A DNA stretch of 64,000 nucleotides, taken from positions 744,001 to 808,000 of the forward strand of contig JAJJXM010000006.1 in NCBI GenBank assembly GCA_024516155.1, in the 5' to 3' direction. Origin of the DNA: Pyronema omphalodes. Lineage: Eukaryota > Ascomycota > Pezizomycetes > Pezizales > Pyronemataceae. Shown piece by piece: positions 35,501 through 48,055 of this stretch (within the stretch, counting starts at the first letter, position 1; every line of letters begins with the position of its first letter). The notes beneath the pieces were generated by a model. The model made no database searches, was not told the origin of the DNA, and saw only the letters and a list, made by a program, of their open reading frames with translations. The translations under genes and the position numbers were made by a program.

Positions 35501-38322
35501 TAGGATATTCGTTCTGATAGAGGTAGTTGCATAGAGGTTAATGTGGAAGTTGCAATAAGTGTACGGCAAGTGGAGCGGTGGAGGGATATATTCAAGATGA
35601 AGAGGGGTCCAGGTCCAGATAAGGGCAATTTATGTTCTCAGTTGGGGTTTCTTTAAAGGAGTTGTACTCATGAAATTTCAATGCAAACGTTTCAGCTTCT
35701 GCCCAGCTAGTGTAATTCATGAAATGTCATGGCGTGTGGTGTTTGACGTGGAGTGCTTGTTGTTCCTACGCCAACACCATTGGTTACATGAAAACATCAC
35801 TACCCGTCCGGGAAATAGCGTTATTGTTTTCTTCTCATTTTGGGCTTGCCTATATCGCGTGACCCCGTCTTTTTACAATGTTTGCTGAATTATGTCCCTT
35901 GATTCGTACTGTACGAGTCGTAATCGACCAGTTTTGGACCCCCTATCTCAGAGTCCGACATTTAATCCAGTCGGCGGTAAGTCATACTGATAACGGCCTA
36001 GATAAGTTGTTGATAACACGTACAATTAAACAGTTCAACTGGGGATGTCGGTGAATGTCTAACGGTCGGCTGATAAGGGTATGGGAAGCTAGCAGCTTCA
36101 CTGAAGGAATTCTATTTGACGAGCCCAGATAGTATCCCTCCTGACTTGTAATTCGGGAGTATGTTTTTGTATGACTCATCCTGTAAGCACAACTGGTCAA
36201 ACATAATTCGATTGGTATATTGGTAGCGATGAAATCAAAATTGCCCAACGCGCGCGCGAAGAAGCAGGTGTAATTTGACAAACAAACTTTAATAATAGCT
36301 GAACATTTACTGAAATGCACCCAGAGAGAAAGGGCTTATTTGTGACCAAAATCATGGTAATTCTTCAACTTTTGTTGAGACTATCGAAGGGTAAAACCCT
36401 TAAATCATCAACCGTACGCCACTTCTGCACCAGACTACTTCGATCCTTAGATATTAGGGGTTAACCCTGCTGATGTATCATCGAATATCCAATGATGTCA
36501 TCACATCAGCGTGTGGTATCTGAGCGTTTGATTCGAACGCTAGTACAACACGGATAAGAGCATCACGAGAACTGCGATGGGATCACACGAATAATTTTCC
36601 ATGTCTCGGCTGGAATATTCCGAAGAACGGAACTTCGGTTTAGTGGGTTTCGGGAGTGTGAGATTATTGGGATCTTAGTGGAGAGAACGAGGTCAAGAGT
36701 TTTTCGCACTGGGAGTTGAGAAAGATCATCTCGGTCTTACTATCGCAGCCCTAGAACTTAGTCTTCAAGGTTGACGCGGTAAAAGCGGGTTCCGGATGTT
36801 TTAGGGGACCATGCATCACTATCCATTTTTTTTGTGATAGTTGTCGGTTTGTCCATTGGTACACGAGCAAGTAATTGTTGTCTTCCCTGACAGCAGTTCG
36901 GTTTAGAAGATCAGAACGAAATTTGTTATGTATGTAAGCTAGATAATGCATTAAAATTGAGGAGATAAGTTTATGAGCGACGATTTCTATGGATCATTCT
37001 TGAATTTTGTTGAGCTGATGTATCTCAACTGACTGACGATTTAGCTCGTGACATGGCATCGTACCACGTTGTGTTGTGCAAAAACAACGAAAGCATCCCA
37101 TTTACAGAGTAGGAAGGTAAATGACACAAAAACATGGCCTCTTCTCCTTGATATCCTTTTGTTTCGACAACATCTGATGCTCTTATTTTCGCAATATGAG
37201 CTTTGTTCCGACATCCAGTATCCGTCTCGCTTCGTCGCACTCGACATCAGTGAAGTCTATCCTAGGATCCAATCCGGCTGTTTAAACTTCGATTGCGCCA
37301 TAGGAAACAATTTCCTCGACATTACATTGACACGCTGTCTTATACTCAACCTCCACCAAGCTCCTCACAGAAATCCGTTCAACTCTATAGCAACAACACG
37401 CAAACGAGTAATATTCCGGAGCACTCAACTCTGTTTCTCCGAGAGAAGTGTTCTCCAGATAGAGTAGCTCTTTGCTAACCACAGCAGGTGCCAAATTCCC
37501 GACACATCGCTATTCTGAACTGTTTTTTCGTCAGGTAAGGTCCAATCGACTCCTCTCTAGCGGGGTAATACGGCACTTAGTTATTACAGTAACACAACGC
37601 TTTCAAACAACGACGCCGTTCCTTCCAGCCTCTGATCGCGACATCCACCCCTACCTAAAATTCCACAAGGCTATCATATTGCACTAGATTATGGATTACT
37701 GGACCTCGACTATGACAACAAGTCGCAAGTCGGTCTATCCCCGGCTGCCAAGATCATCACTTCGCTTCACAGAATGTCAAGCTTCATCTAAGGAGAAGCT
37801 CTATGACGACGGAGGAATGCGCACAAACAGCTGTCAAGTATCAACGGATACCAGAATAATCACACAACTTGGTCACTGGAAATGTCAGATACGGGTCCCG
37901 ACATACTACACGCATCTGTAGGAATGTCTTTGTGAATTGGAGCAGCAACCGAGTCAATGGACGAATTCCCTTAGGTGGCGGACCGGACCTGCCAGCACAG
38001 TGACAACAACAATACATATAATCAAAAATATTACTTACTTGACATATGCACGCCATCTGTACATTGGATACTAGCAATTTTGCCGGCGACGGATGATTGA
38101 CACATTGGGGTGCCGAGTGATGCACAATGACGAACTCGATTTCTATTGGGGTGGCTGGATCCCGGACTACATACCTAGTCCCCACAACAAAAATACGAGC
38201 TATGGTGGTCTGACCACTCCAAAGCTTCGGAATGTGGTCGTGACATCTGTTGACGGATCCATGTATGGGTGTTTACGCCGGTGGTTAACGGAGCGCCGCT
38301 CTCGATGAAACTGTGTTGTTTT

Positions 38323-38345
38323 GATGATATCTGCAGGATATCATC
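38323..38345. repeat. short inverted repeat (GATGATATC)
   Basis: Perfect 9-bp arms GATGATATC and GATATCATC flank a 5-nt TGCAG centre. Confidence 0.85.
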
Positions 38346-38524
38346 CGATTCCGGATATTCCGACAGTCTGCAACATTTGTTTTAGCTGCTTCAATATACC
38401 TTCGAGTATAGCCAGACAAATGCCTTCAAGGATTGTTTTACGAGCACATGGATAGAATACCACAAACTCGAGTCCTTTTTTTTCAGGATGCTACATATTT
38501 GAAAGGATACCACAGAGGGCAGCT

Positions 38525-38575
38525 TAATCCTAACCTTAACTCTAACAGTAACCTTCAACTAACCCTAATCCTGAC
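38525..38575. repeat. degenerate telomere-like (CCTAA) stretch
   Basis: A short run of TAATCC, TAACC, TTAAC, TCTAAC, TAACC, AACCCTAATCC words. Only one unit matches the fungal CCCTAA telomere repeat exactly, so this is either a very decayed interstitial telomeric tract or a chance low-complexity run. Confidence 0.35.
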
Positions 38576-41500
38576 TCGAAGGCCACCAATAATGTAACAA
38601 TGTGTAAATTAACTTTTTACACATGTGGTATCCTGTCAATTTTTCGTTGTTTTATAAACTCCCAAAGTTTGTGTTGCAGCTACGATGGCGATGGCAATGC
38701 AGGGAAAGCAGGGAAAGTGCGCCGATTATGGTCCAAATGAAAATGACATGCAGCAACCAACGATGGTCTAGAAGGAGCATGGAAGAAAAGAAGGAAGCAA
38801 AGGTAAAAAGTGCAGACAAAATCAAAAGGGACCAGGTGGCCTTGACAGAACCGAATGTGAAGTAGCAAACACAGAAAGTCTGTGCTTTACCCGCCACATA
38901 CAAGGTGTTGCATACGGTTCATGAGGACCCATGGGTAATTTTAGTTGTGCCCCAATATTCAACGCGTGGATACTGCAGCTACATGCCTCTAGTTGAAGCT
39001 ATGATACTTAAGTTGCTTACTGACTTTTGGGGATAGATTTGCTGGCCGGTTGTGCAGTCAGAGATTATCGGTATATCCGGACATATCACCGTCGGTACGG
39101 GGTCAAACGACTGTCCATATGATACGCATGAATAGACAGTAACTTTGTACCGGCGCTCAACTGATGTTTTGCCAACCCATAAGCTGATCTATATTGATTG
39201 GGACACTGCAGCCGCCGTAACTACAACACAGAATGTGGACCAGCGCCAGATCCACAGCTAGCGGAGACACCAGTGGAAAGTGTGGGGGAGAGGCCATAGC
39301 ATGGGCCGATGTTGAATATCAATGGTCTATCACTATCTAGGGTCTCGATAACGTTGTTGCTGTCTGTCAATGCCGCAGGAGAGATGGATTGCGGCTTTAC
39401 CTGGTGGATCGAATCATTGTCAAACATGAGGTGACAATGACGAAATTGAGAAGGCATAAATTCCTATTGGCATCTCAATTGACGCACAATTCATTCGATT
39501 CTCCACTCTGAAGTTTTGGGATATGTGATCTACCACTAAGGACTCCAGTTCTAGACTTGAAGCAGCACTGTGAAGCACATCACTGATCTTTACGCTACCC
39601 AAAGAAGAGGCGGTGAGATGGTGGAGTGAGCAAAGTCAAACGAACACTTCATAATCAGCCATGAAGCTTACTCCGCGAACCGAACATCGAAGCTAGGGCC
39701 TGTCTACCCCAGAATTATTTCTTAGTCCAGGATGTTATAAGCGAATCAAGAGGAATTCGTGGAGTGAGAATGCAGGCTAATGGTCAATAGTTAGGGTTAT
39801 GTGCGAGTGATCGGCGTGTACCATCACTAGAACGGTATATTTATGTACATTATGTATAACCCTGCCTTTATGCGTCGACACTACCCACGCATCTTTACGC
39901 CAATTTTCATTATTTTAGAATTCAGCTATCAATTGGCGATATAGGAAGGACTATCAATCAGGGCACGCGAGCCTTACCGCCATCAATATGGATGATATTA
40001 TTACCCCCGACAATACGCGAACCATGCCATCCTCATGTTCTCTCGTGGCAACGATCCGTGGCAACTCAAACATGGCCACATGGTGATTCGATTATTTTGC
40101 GGGGAAATCTGCGGAACCCCGTCCGATTACTGTAAAGTACAGTGTACATTACAGTGTACTGGTATCCTCTCGAGCTGCGAGGTCGGATCTCAAGTTGTGT
40201 GGAGAATAAAACCCAACAGTACAACATCGCAGTTTAAAGTGGGGGTCAAACTATATACATACAGTCGACCGCGTATAACAGACCAATCACGGTTACCGCC
40301 AAACATTCGAGTGATACATTATGATCATCGCCGGTCCATTCCCTTACATTTAGGATCCAGCTTTTCGTACCGCCTGCATGTATGTTTGACTTTTTTATGC
40401 GCATGAAAATGCAGCCATAAAACCAGGAGTCAAAAAGAAAATCTATGGACCTATATCTCTTGGTCATCATGCAGATATTGCTAATTGATATCCGATCCCT
40501 AAACCTGGCCCTGCCTTTGTTGAGCTGCACTCTGCGAGCTGCACGACAGGCACGAAAGGAACGGGCATGGAAGGAAATCGGAAGGCAATCGGATGGAGAG
40601 ATATCAAAGCATGGACACAGAGATATGAAAGACATGAAAGGCGTACAGTATGTAGAAAGAACCTGGGAAAGAACCTTCAACCCTAGAAATTCCGAACATC
40701 GAGTGGAACACGAACCGGCATGATAGCACATACAGTCAGAGAAGAAGCAAATGTATCCGCCCTTACATTTTCTATCATCGAGAATACTTACTCACAACAC
40801 CGGAAATGGAAATTATAATTCATCATACTTAACGATTACTGTGTCGATTACTTCTGGCCTCAAGGATTGGAGATAGCTCACAAAAACTCCCTCTCCGGCT
40901 GAACTCGGGTAGTATGGATTTTGAACAGCGACTGAAAAGTGGACCTGGAGTATGTACAGTATCTAAGGCTGACCGGTCCAGTGCCCGCTGGCTTGCCGCA
41001 GACCGCACCGCAGTTGCAGCAAGACGAGGGGAAGAAAAGCCAGACGAAGTCTCGAGTACATACGTAGACCCCAAGACGAAACGTGTTAACTCTAGCCATA
41101 ATTTCCTTTAGCCATTCTTTTTACCCTAACGGCATATGCTTCCGAAAGAAAAAAAAAAGTGTCGTGTGCTCATTTTTTTTTTCTTGTCATTCAAGCTCTT
41201 TTCTCACCGACTTTAGCAGAGCTTCGAGGATCGAGCGGAGAGCGGAGAGCTTTTAGGTTGTCATGACCCAGTAGCTTAGGGCTCTTAGCTTTTTCTAACC
41301 ACTTTTAACATCTAGCTCCATTTTTTTTACTTGTCATGTTGAAGCACCATAAGCTAATGAAAAGGCCCTAAACAGAATATGGCCATTTTTCGCCTATCGC
41401 GAAAAATTTGCGGTCCGCCGCTTATTACATCGGCACCGAAAATACGTTTACCACGGCTCTTCGGCCGACCGCTCCGTAATGTCCACCGCTTCGGCTATGT

Positions 41501-42803
41501 ACTTTGCGCTTTGGTTTGATTGCTTTGCTTTAATGAGATCGGGATTGAGATTCTGGTATGGTGGCATATGGCGGTGAAGATACTTGATCATTTGAAACGG
41601 AGCTTCAGCCGAGCTGCTTGTGGGCTTATCATCCAGCTTTTTTTTTTCTTGCCTTTGCATTCCTTTCTTTCGCTTCACTTTACTAGGCTTTTCTTCACTT
41701 CATCCCGTTATCGTAAAGCTTGGTCACGATAAACGTCATGCATGTAATATGCTACGTATGATTGGCAAAAAAATATTAAGTTTCCTGTATGTATGTATGA
41801 TGAAACAAACCAATGGAACGAACAACGACGGGACTAGAACTATACATACATGGGTTAAACATTACCTTGGTTCCCTACGTTGACAACGTTTACTCTGTTT
41901 TCTTGAGAAATCCTGTGTTTTCAATTTACTATGGTAATCCGGTTAGGACTTGGGTTGATTGTGGTCTAGCCTTGCTGGACATTGACAAATACGTATCGTA
42001 TCTAGATCTAAGTGTATATATGTACGTACTGTAGTCTGGAAAAAAGTCCTAAATACGTACATAGAGGTACAGTACCCGTACATACACGTACATATCTTCA
42101 CTAACACTTATTATCTCCAGGTATATGTAGATTCTGCGGAGTTTCAACTTCTGATCTTTTTTTCGCTAAGCCTTATGAAGCTATTCTATTCTATGTTTTT
42201 TTGGGAGGGGCTATCCCATATTCCACATCCCACGTCCCAACCAAACTCGTCACCGTGACCGTCACCGGTCTATGTACCTTAAGTATCCTATGCATGTACC
42301 TCCTCCTCTCGTAATCGCTTCTAGTATTTCACGGGATCGGGACGCAAAATATAATTCGATCCAAACCGTATTCTCACCGGTATCCGATGGTATCTCAAAA
42401 TCCATCAAACCCAGTAAAAAGCCATAAAAAAAAATTAAAGCCAGTGATTTTAGTTTTTTTTTCTTTTTTCGCCGCCTGCCGCCGCCGCCGCCTCCTCCGC
42501 CTCCACCGAAATGTGTTGCATGTATGTATGTATGTTATACAGTCGTCCATATCCACCATATGCGAATGCCAAATCCTAAAATCCCAAAATCCTCCAAATT
42601 CATCAAATCGGTTATCTTATTCCAATTCATCAAATCCTCCAGAAACCGGCGAAGCACCGGCCATAAACATCCAAAAAAAATTTCAACGGGGATATCTCCG
42701 TTGCCCCCCCTCATTTCTCCCCCCGTGTGTTTCCCCGTCTATGTGTGTGTATGTACTGTATGTATGGTCTATATGTGTAGGTGTGGAGAGGGGAGGGAAG
42801 TGG

Positions 42804-42838
42804 ACTGGGCAACTGGGCAACTGGGCGACTGGGCGACT
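42804..42838. repeat. 8-bp tandem repeat (ACTGGGCA)
   Basis: Four 8-bp units (ACTGGGCA twice, ACTGGGCG twice) plus a partial unit. Confidence 0.9.
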
Positions 42839-43513
42839 AGACTGGACTGGCCGGGCAACTCCATGGATTGAGCGACTGGGCTGGACCCCGCGCTCATATG
42901 TAGGTGGTATGTGACCGGTATGTGGTATGTAACAACCCCGCACCGCATCATGAAAGAAACCGAAAAAAAATCGTCAGAAGTTTTTTTTTTGTGCTGGAGC
43001 TGGCGAGTGACGTAGTTTAACAGCTTACTTCGTGCTTAAGCTTTGACGCAGGTATCGACCTACATATGTATCTTCAACTGTAAAGATCTGGATTCTATCT
43101 TCACTTGTTACTGAACCCCACAAGTAAACCTCCAAAACTTAACTTCAAAAGAAAAAGGAATGAATAATATCCATGATATCTACCAACCAACCAACCCATC
43201 AAAACAAACTGTTGGTAAAATAAAATTAAAAAAACTACAATACAATACGATCTAGACCTACTGTTTTCTTAAAATCCCCGCCGGCTGCGGCTCGCTAGTG
43301 GTGAAATTGACATCACTGAGCTGTCTTTCCTTTTTTTCTGCGGGTTCGGGTTCTGCATTCCTTCGCTACCTTCGTTACCTTTGCCATCATCTCTATCTTT
43401 CGGTAGGCGCCGAAACGAAGTAAGAAAGAAAAGAAAGTAAGTAAGTAAGCTGCTTGACATACATCCATACCATACATCTATCCATAGGAGCAAAAATATC
43501 GCAGTCAGTCAGG

Positions 43514-43535
43514 CAGATAGGCAGGCAGGCAGGCA
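43514..43535. repeat. (AGGC)n microsatellite
   Basis: About five GGCA/AGGC units, the first carrying one substitution. Confidence 0.85.
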
Positions 43536-44264
43536 TGGAAAGAATCGAAGCATGCAGTGGAAATCGACGGTACCAAGTAAGCTAGATAGTATACAGTTTA
43601 GAGTGCACCGTACATAGTCTGCACGTTGTTTTTTAATTTGTTTGCATCGATTTGTTTTTTTAATTTTCCTTCGAGGCGCGATCTTTTGACCCCGCACTGC
43701 CAACTCAACATCAACGTTAACGTTACCACCAAGTATGTAGTCACGATTACACAAGTTCGAGATTTGTGGGTCACGGTTTGATGAAATAAGATAGATGAGG
43801 GGCTCTGATTTCTTTTTTGTTATTCTTTATTTCTTATTTCTGGTTCTTTCTGAACCCGCACCCGCACACTCTGATAATACACAATAGATACTAAGTAATA
43901 GTGGGTAAGATAGATAATGGTAGATAAAAATGCTTCTTTAGAGCTGTGTCCCATGCGCCAAATAATCCAATGTAGTAGTCCAGTTCCAATACAAAAAAAT
44001 GAAAGAAAAGAATAAACTCCCGCTAAACAAATAAAAGGATGATTGACGCCAATATTCCCAAATGCCCAACCATCGTGTCCTAACAATGCTACAATAACAA
44101 AGGAAAATCGTATTTCGTAAGATGTGTCGTCAAGTGAAAAAAGAAAACTCCAAAAACCAATCCCGCTAATCCCCAACCCAAGTAAAAGAAAAATACCAAA
44201 CTCCTACCCAATCTAAAAGGAAATAAAGGATAACAAAGGAGATAGAACAAACAAAAGAAATGAT

Positions 44265-45161
44265 TTACTCCTCCCCAGAAACAAGAGTCTCCATGCTGGC
44301 AGACATCTCAACCTCCTTCTTCACACGCTGCTTGTATGCAGCCTTGTTTCCTCCACGAACTCTTGCAGCTCCAACAGGCTTCTTGGCAGCTCCATTGCGG
44401 CCCTTGGTACCTGCGGCCTTCTTTCTTGCAACTCTGACAGCTGGTCTTCCAGTAGACCTAACAACCTCTTTCTCCTCCACAACCTCACAAACATCCTCCA
44501 AGATAGGCTGAACCAACTGAGCCTCAACCAAAACCTCAAGCTCCTCAGTAAGCTCTTCATTCATTCTCTTCATCATCTCCTGTCTCTGTTCCATATCAGG
44601 AGAAACAGAGTATCCACGAGGAGGGGTAGTAGTGTCCCGACGGAACCTTCCAACTCTGTCGTTCTCCATAACTACTGGACGAAGAGCTGCAATAGTGTTG
44701 CGTTCTAGGACGTTGACGTATTCGGCTTCAGTAATGTCTACTGAGCGGCGGTATTTTCCAATACCCTCCATGGGTCCCAAAGGTGGGAGAGGGTAGAGAA
44801 GCTGGTGGCCTGAAGGAGCTGTGTCCTGAGAGGAACGACGAGCTGCCTTGGGTGGCTCGGTAGATGTGATGAGAGAGTCGTAGGAAATTGGCTCCCTCTG
44901 AATGGAGAGGTGACGACGGAATTCGGGACGAGGGGAGGTAGAATAGCTGGTTGTGGGCCGGCTGTGTGTAGAGGAGGTAGAGGATCTGCTGAGGGAAGGT
45001 GTCATGGGATGAGAGGCGGGTAGCTCTGGGGTAGACGGAGGAGTAGGTGGTGCCATATCCCGGGCTGCAGCTGCAACGGATTTATTCCAGTTGCTCTGGG
45101 AAACACGATCACGCTGATCGCGACTGAGAAAGGCGTTGAAGACTGAGTCGAAGAACTTCAT
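44265..45161 (-). CDS. hypothetical protein with Ser/Thr/Pro-rich N-half and basic C-tail
   Basis: A single exon of 298 residues from ATG at 45161 (MKFFDSVFNAFLSRDQRDR). After a short amphipathic start it is Ser/Thr/Pro-rich to about residue 80 (PPTPPSTPELPASHPMTPSL), a likely disordered, phosphorylatable stretch. A better-ordered middle follows: GKYRRSVDITEAEYVNVLER, then a charged helix (QEMMKRMNEELTEELEVLVE) that may form a coiled coil. The last ~60 residues are Lys/Arg/Ala/Gly-rich (VARKKAAGTKGRNGAAKKP), like a histone-H1-style or nucleolar tail. I do not recognise a family; nuclear or nucleic-acid-binding function is only a guess from composition. The 5' leader is rich in CAA/TAT on the coding strand, typical of an expressed fungal gene, and the composition differs sharply from the flanking gene-poor DNA. 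Confidence 0.7.
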   Translation of the reverse strand: MKFFDSVFNAFLSRDQRDRVSQSNWNKSVAAAARDMAPPTPPSTPELPASHPMTPSLSRSSTSSTHSRPTTSYSTSPRPEFRRHLSIQREPISYDSLITSTEPPKAARRSSQDTAPSGHQLLYPLPPLGPMEGIGKYRRSVDITEAEYVNVLERNTIAALRPVVMENDRVGRFRRDTTTPPRGYSVSPDMEQRQEMMKRMNEELTEELEVLVEAQLVQPILEDVCEVVEEKEVVRSTGRPAVRVARKKAAGTKGRNGAAKKPVGAARVRGGNKAAYKQRVKKEVEMSASMETLVSGEE

Positions 45162-46008
45162 GGTGATGGTATGTATGGTGTTTGTTGTTTGGTATATAGA
45201 ATATATATTGTTGGTAATTGTAGTTGTGGTTGTAGTTATAGTTATATAGTGATAGTTGATGTAGTTGTTGGTCAGGTATATTCGAATAATCTCGATAGCT
45301 GTTCCACTCTGGCTCGACTGTGTTGTAGTATCGTCGAAGGTCTGTAAGGCATAAGAAGCTGAGGTGATATTCTGGTATTATATCTCCAGCTTCGTGGGGC
45401 GCCGGCACTTATGTCTGTCTCCTAGGTCCGCAACTTGGGGCAAGGGAGCTAGGCTAGCGTTGGTGGGTGCGTGTGGTGGTTGGTGCCCGGTGGTTAATCT
45501 GTATGCTTGCAATAAATACTTGCAGCCCGTAGGTAATGGTCCTGATGTCGGAGTTGGTCTGTTCAATTTCCACGGGAATTGACAGGAGGGATGTCGTGTT
45601 ATTATACCAGGGGGTGTGTGAAGGCAGAAATAAATAAAATAAATATATGGGGTCGGTGTGGAGGGGATTGCAAACTGACGTCTTGTGTGTTCCCCGCGTT
45701 GTTTTGTCGCTGCTGCCCTGGTGCTTCCTTCTCGCCTCGGAATGAGTTGGGTGTTTTCGGAAAAAAGTAAATATTCGCTTTCGCGCTGCTGGACGGGAGG
45801 GTGGTGGCTTGTTTGGATTGTTTGGCGTGAGTGGGTGGTCGGGAAAATGCGAAAAGAGACACAGCCGGCGAAGACAAGCGCCCTACTAGACCTGGCTGAA
45901 CGGATTCACAAGCCCACGCAACAAGGCTGTAATCGATCTAAAAAAGATGGGAGCGGGAGATGGGACCTGTTGTGATCCGCTGGTGTTGTGAGTTGTGGGG
46001 GTGAAGGC

Positions 46009-46080
46009 TGATCCACTATACCAAAGGGTGATGGGACGGTGATCCACTACACCAAAGGGTGATGGAACGGTGATCCACAA
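46009..46080. repeat. 31-bp minisatellite, 2.3 copies
   Basis: Unit 1 at 46009-46039 and unit 2 at 46040-46070 begin TGATCCACTA and contain CCAAAGGGTGATGG. They differ at two positions. A third copy is cut off after TGATCCAC (46071-46078). Confidence 0.92.
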
Positions 46081-48032
46081 AAATACACCAATACTGCATA
46101 CACTGTGTATACTTACATCAAAATCCAGTCCAGCAAAGACCGTATTTCGAGAAGCCTGGATCGTAAAGAACCGTGCAACTGTAAGATAGATATGACACCA
46201 ATCCTCTTCAAATGCAATATGTGATGCCTAGATGTCTGCAGAGAATAAAATCGTCTGCACAGAAAAGTATTCGCTGTCAAAATACACCCTCGATGACTAG
46301 ATACAGCGAATAGAAATTCTGCAAGGCGTGAGGCAGCGATCTGAATCTGTTGATGCTAAGAGGACGAGTGTTGAGCAAGAATTCAAGCTGTCGAGGGTCC
46401 CAAAGAGGCACTTCTACGCTGCTGAGGATGATGGGAAGCCCTTGAAGCTAATGCGGGACACAACAAAATCGACGGGCTGTACTGAACTATTTGGGCGAGT
46501 GATGCAAGCGCTAGGTAATCTTTTGCAACCGTGATGATGCTGGAGTTTTCGAATTCTTGTTTTTTTTTATCTCGATGCTGAAGAATAATGGCTGGTGAGT
46601 ATTCGGTTCACAGACCCCTTGCCTTGGATATATAACACGAGATTACGACCGTGGGGGATACGGATACTCGTGAAAAGCCGAGCATAACAAAACTCTGCTT
46701 GACGAATCCCATAAACTTCGGCGATGCCATATTGGTTTTGGCAACCGGGAATACGAAAAAACAGTTACAATCAAAAAACCCTGAAGAAAACGATGAAAAA
46801 TAACTACAATCATTACCCCCCCCCCCCCCCTGAACCAACAAAATGGGTATCGCTCTTGCGGGGGGCCATATCCCTTCATATTCCACGGCAATTTGGGGGT
46901 TACGGTTCACGGGCATGGGGGAGGTCTTAGTTCATGTGGAACAGAGGTTTCTCGTTGCCGTCTGGTCGGGTCTGGGGTAAAACGCTAGTACAATTCTACC
47001 GAATGAATGGGAGCAGTCTTACCTTGCTAGACTGATGTCTGAGAGTTCCCCCAGCTCTCTGGAACTCTGATATAGCTCCCTCTTCAAACCTTAACTATGT
47101 GGATTATGGAATTGTGTTGGTTGACAGCTAAGATGAGCTTCACGACCTGTACGGAAGTCCGGATTGATGGATGATCGAGAGACCCCCTTCGTGGTCGGTA
47201 GGGATCTATCAATAAACATTACAATCTGGGAAGTACGAACAAGCGAGCCCCGGATTACCTTGACTCAGACGGAAGCGGCCATTGACCAGCTTATAGGAAG
47301 TTGCGGATGAATACATCCACATCCAATGGTTTGAAATCAAGCTATATCTTTACCATAATTGGGCTACCAGAAACACCTATGGTGAGTCAGAGAATATACA
47401 TGTGAGATTCTCGCGAGAGTTTGCCTTAATAATGCTCAAAAGGTCCGACAAGTCCGACGAGTCCGACGAGTCCTCCAATGTCTGGTAGGGTCTATCAATT
47501 TACGGAGTACATCTCGATTGGTGGCCTATAGAGAGTTGTTAAAACTCTCGGGCCATACTAATGGTGTAGGACTTAGGATATCTAGCCTCAGGAGTTGAAG
47601 CGAAGCAACGGACCACCAAAAGACGAGAGCTCAGACATGCTTAGCTGCGGGTAGACGTAATGTCATTCCATAGGGGTTCGCTACTCCACCAGCGGCCAGG
47701 CTCAGACGTTCGCGGTCTCCCTACTAAGCTCTAGTACCAAGTTTCTCAAGCTATATCCCGTCTTCAATTGGCCCACACTCCCTCTTGCGGTGAGCTGAAG
47801 AACCTATCTCAAACTACCTAAGAACTGTTGATAATTCACTCAATGTTGGTACTTTTGATACAATCAGATATCGCAGTGTCGTTGATTGAGTGGTTCGGAG
47901 AAGGATTATAGGACCCGACACTATGATGAGTATTTTATGAGTCAACCAGTGACTGGAAGCAGATGCGGAGGGCCTGAAAGTGCGGGTGCGTCGTGCGCAA
48001 GCTGCAGTGGATAGAAGCGAACCGCAGGGGGT

Positions 48033-48055
48033 AGGAAGCAGGAAGCAGGAAGCAT
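48033..48055. repeat. 7-bp tandem repeat (GGAAGCA)
   Basis: Three exact GGAAGCA units in a row. Confidence 0.85.

Larger units (their letters stand above)
35501..44264. other. 8.8-kb gene-poor region
   Basis: Both strands are broken into short frames without recognisable domains. The longest are 40246-40731 (-, 161 codons) and 42387-42914 (+, 175 codons), and neither resembles a protein family. It contains a degenerate CCTAA-like stretch (38525-38575), a near-perfect GATATC palindrome (38323-38345), duplicated poly-T plus CTTGTCAT blocks (41167-41199 and 41311-41345), an 8-bp repeat (42804-42838) and an AGGC microsatellite (43514-43535). The frame at 43820-44176 (-) is probably 3' UTR of the next gene. 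Confidence 0.55.

Noticed and set aside
36524..36552. tRNA T-arm-like hairpin (GCGTT..AACGC around GATTCG)
   Set aside because: The loop is not the TTCRANY pattern and no acceptor, D or anticodon arms fit around it.
43820..44176. 118-codon hydrophobic minus-strand frame
   Set aside because: Begins with a non-ATG codon and lies right after the 44265-45161 gene, so it is probably its 3' UTR.
46328..46534. 68-codon plus-strand frame rich in charged residues
   Set aside because: No ATG start, no clear upstream exon, no family match; could be a gene remnant but not supportable.
47400..47600. Repeated GTCCGACAAGTCCGACGAGTCC, considered as a hammerhead-like or structured RNA
   Set aside because: The conserved CTGATGA and GAAA core arrangement is not present; it is a short 9-bp direct repeat.
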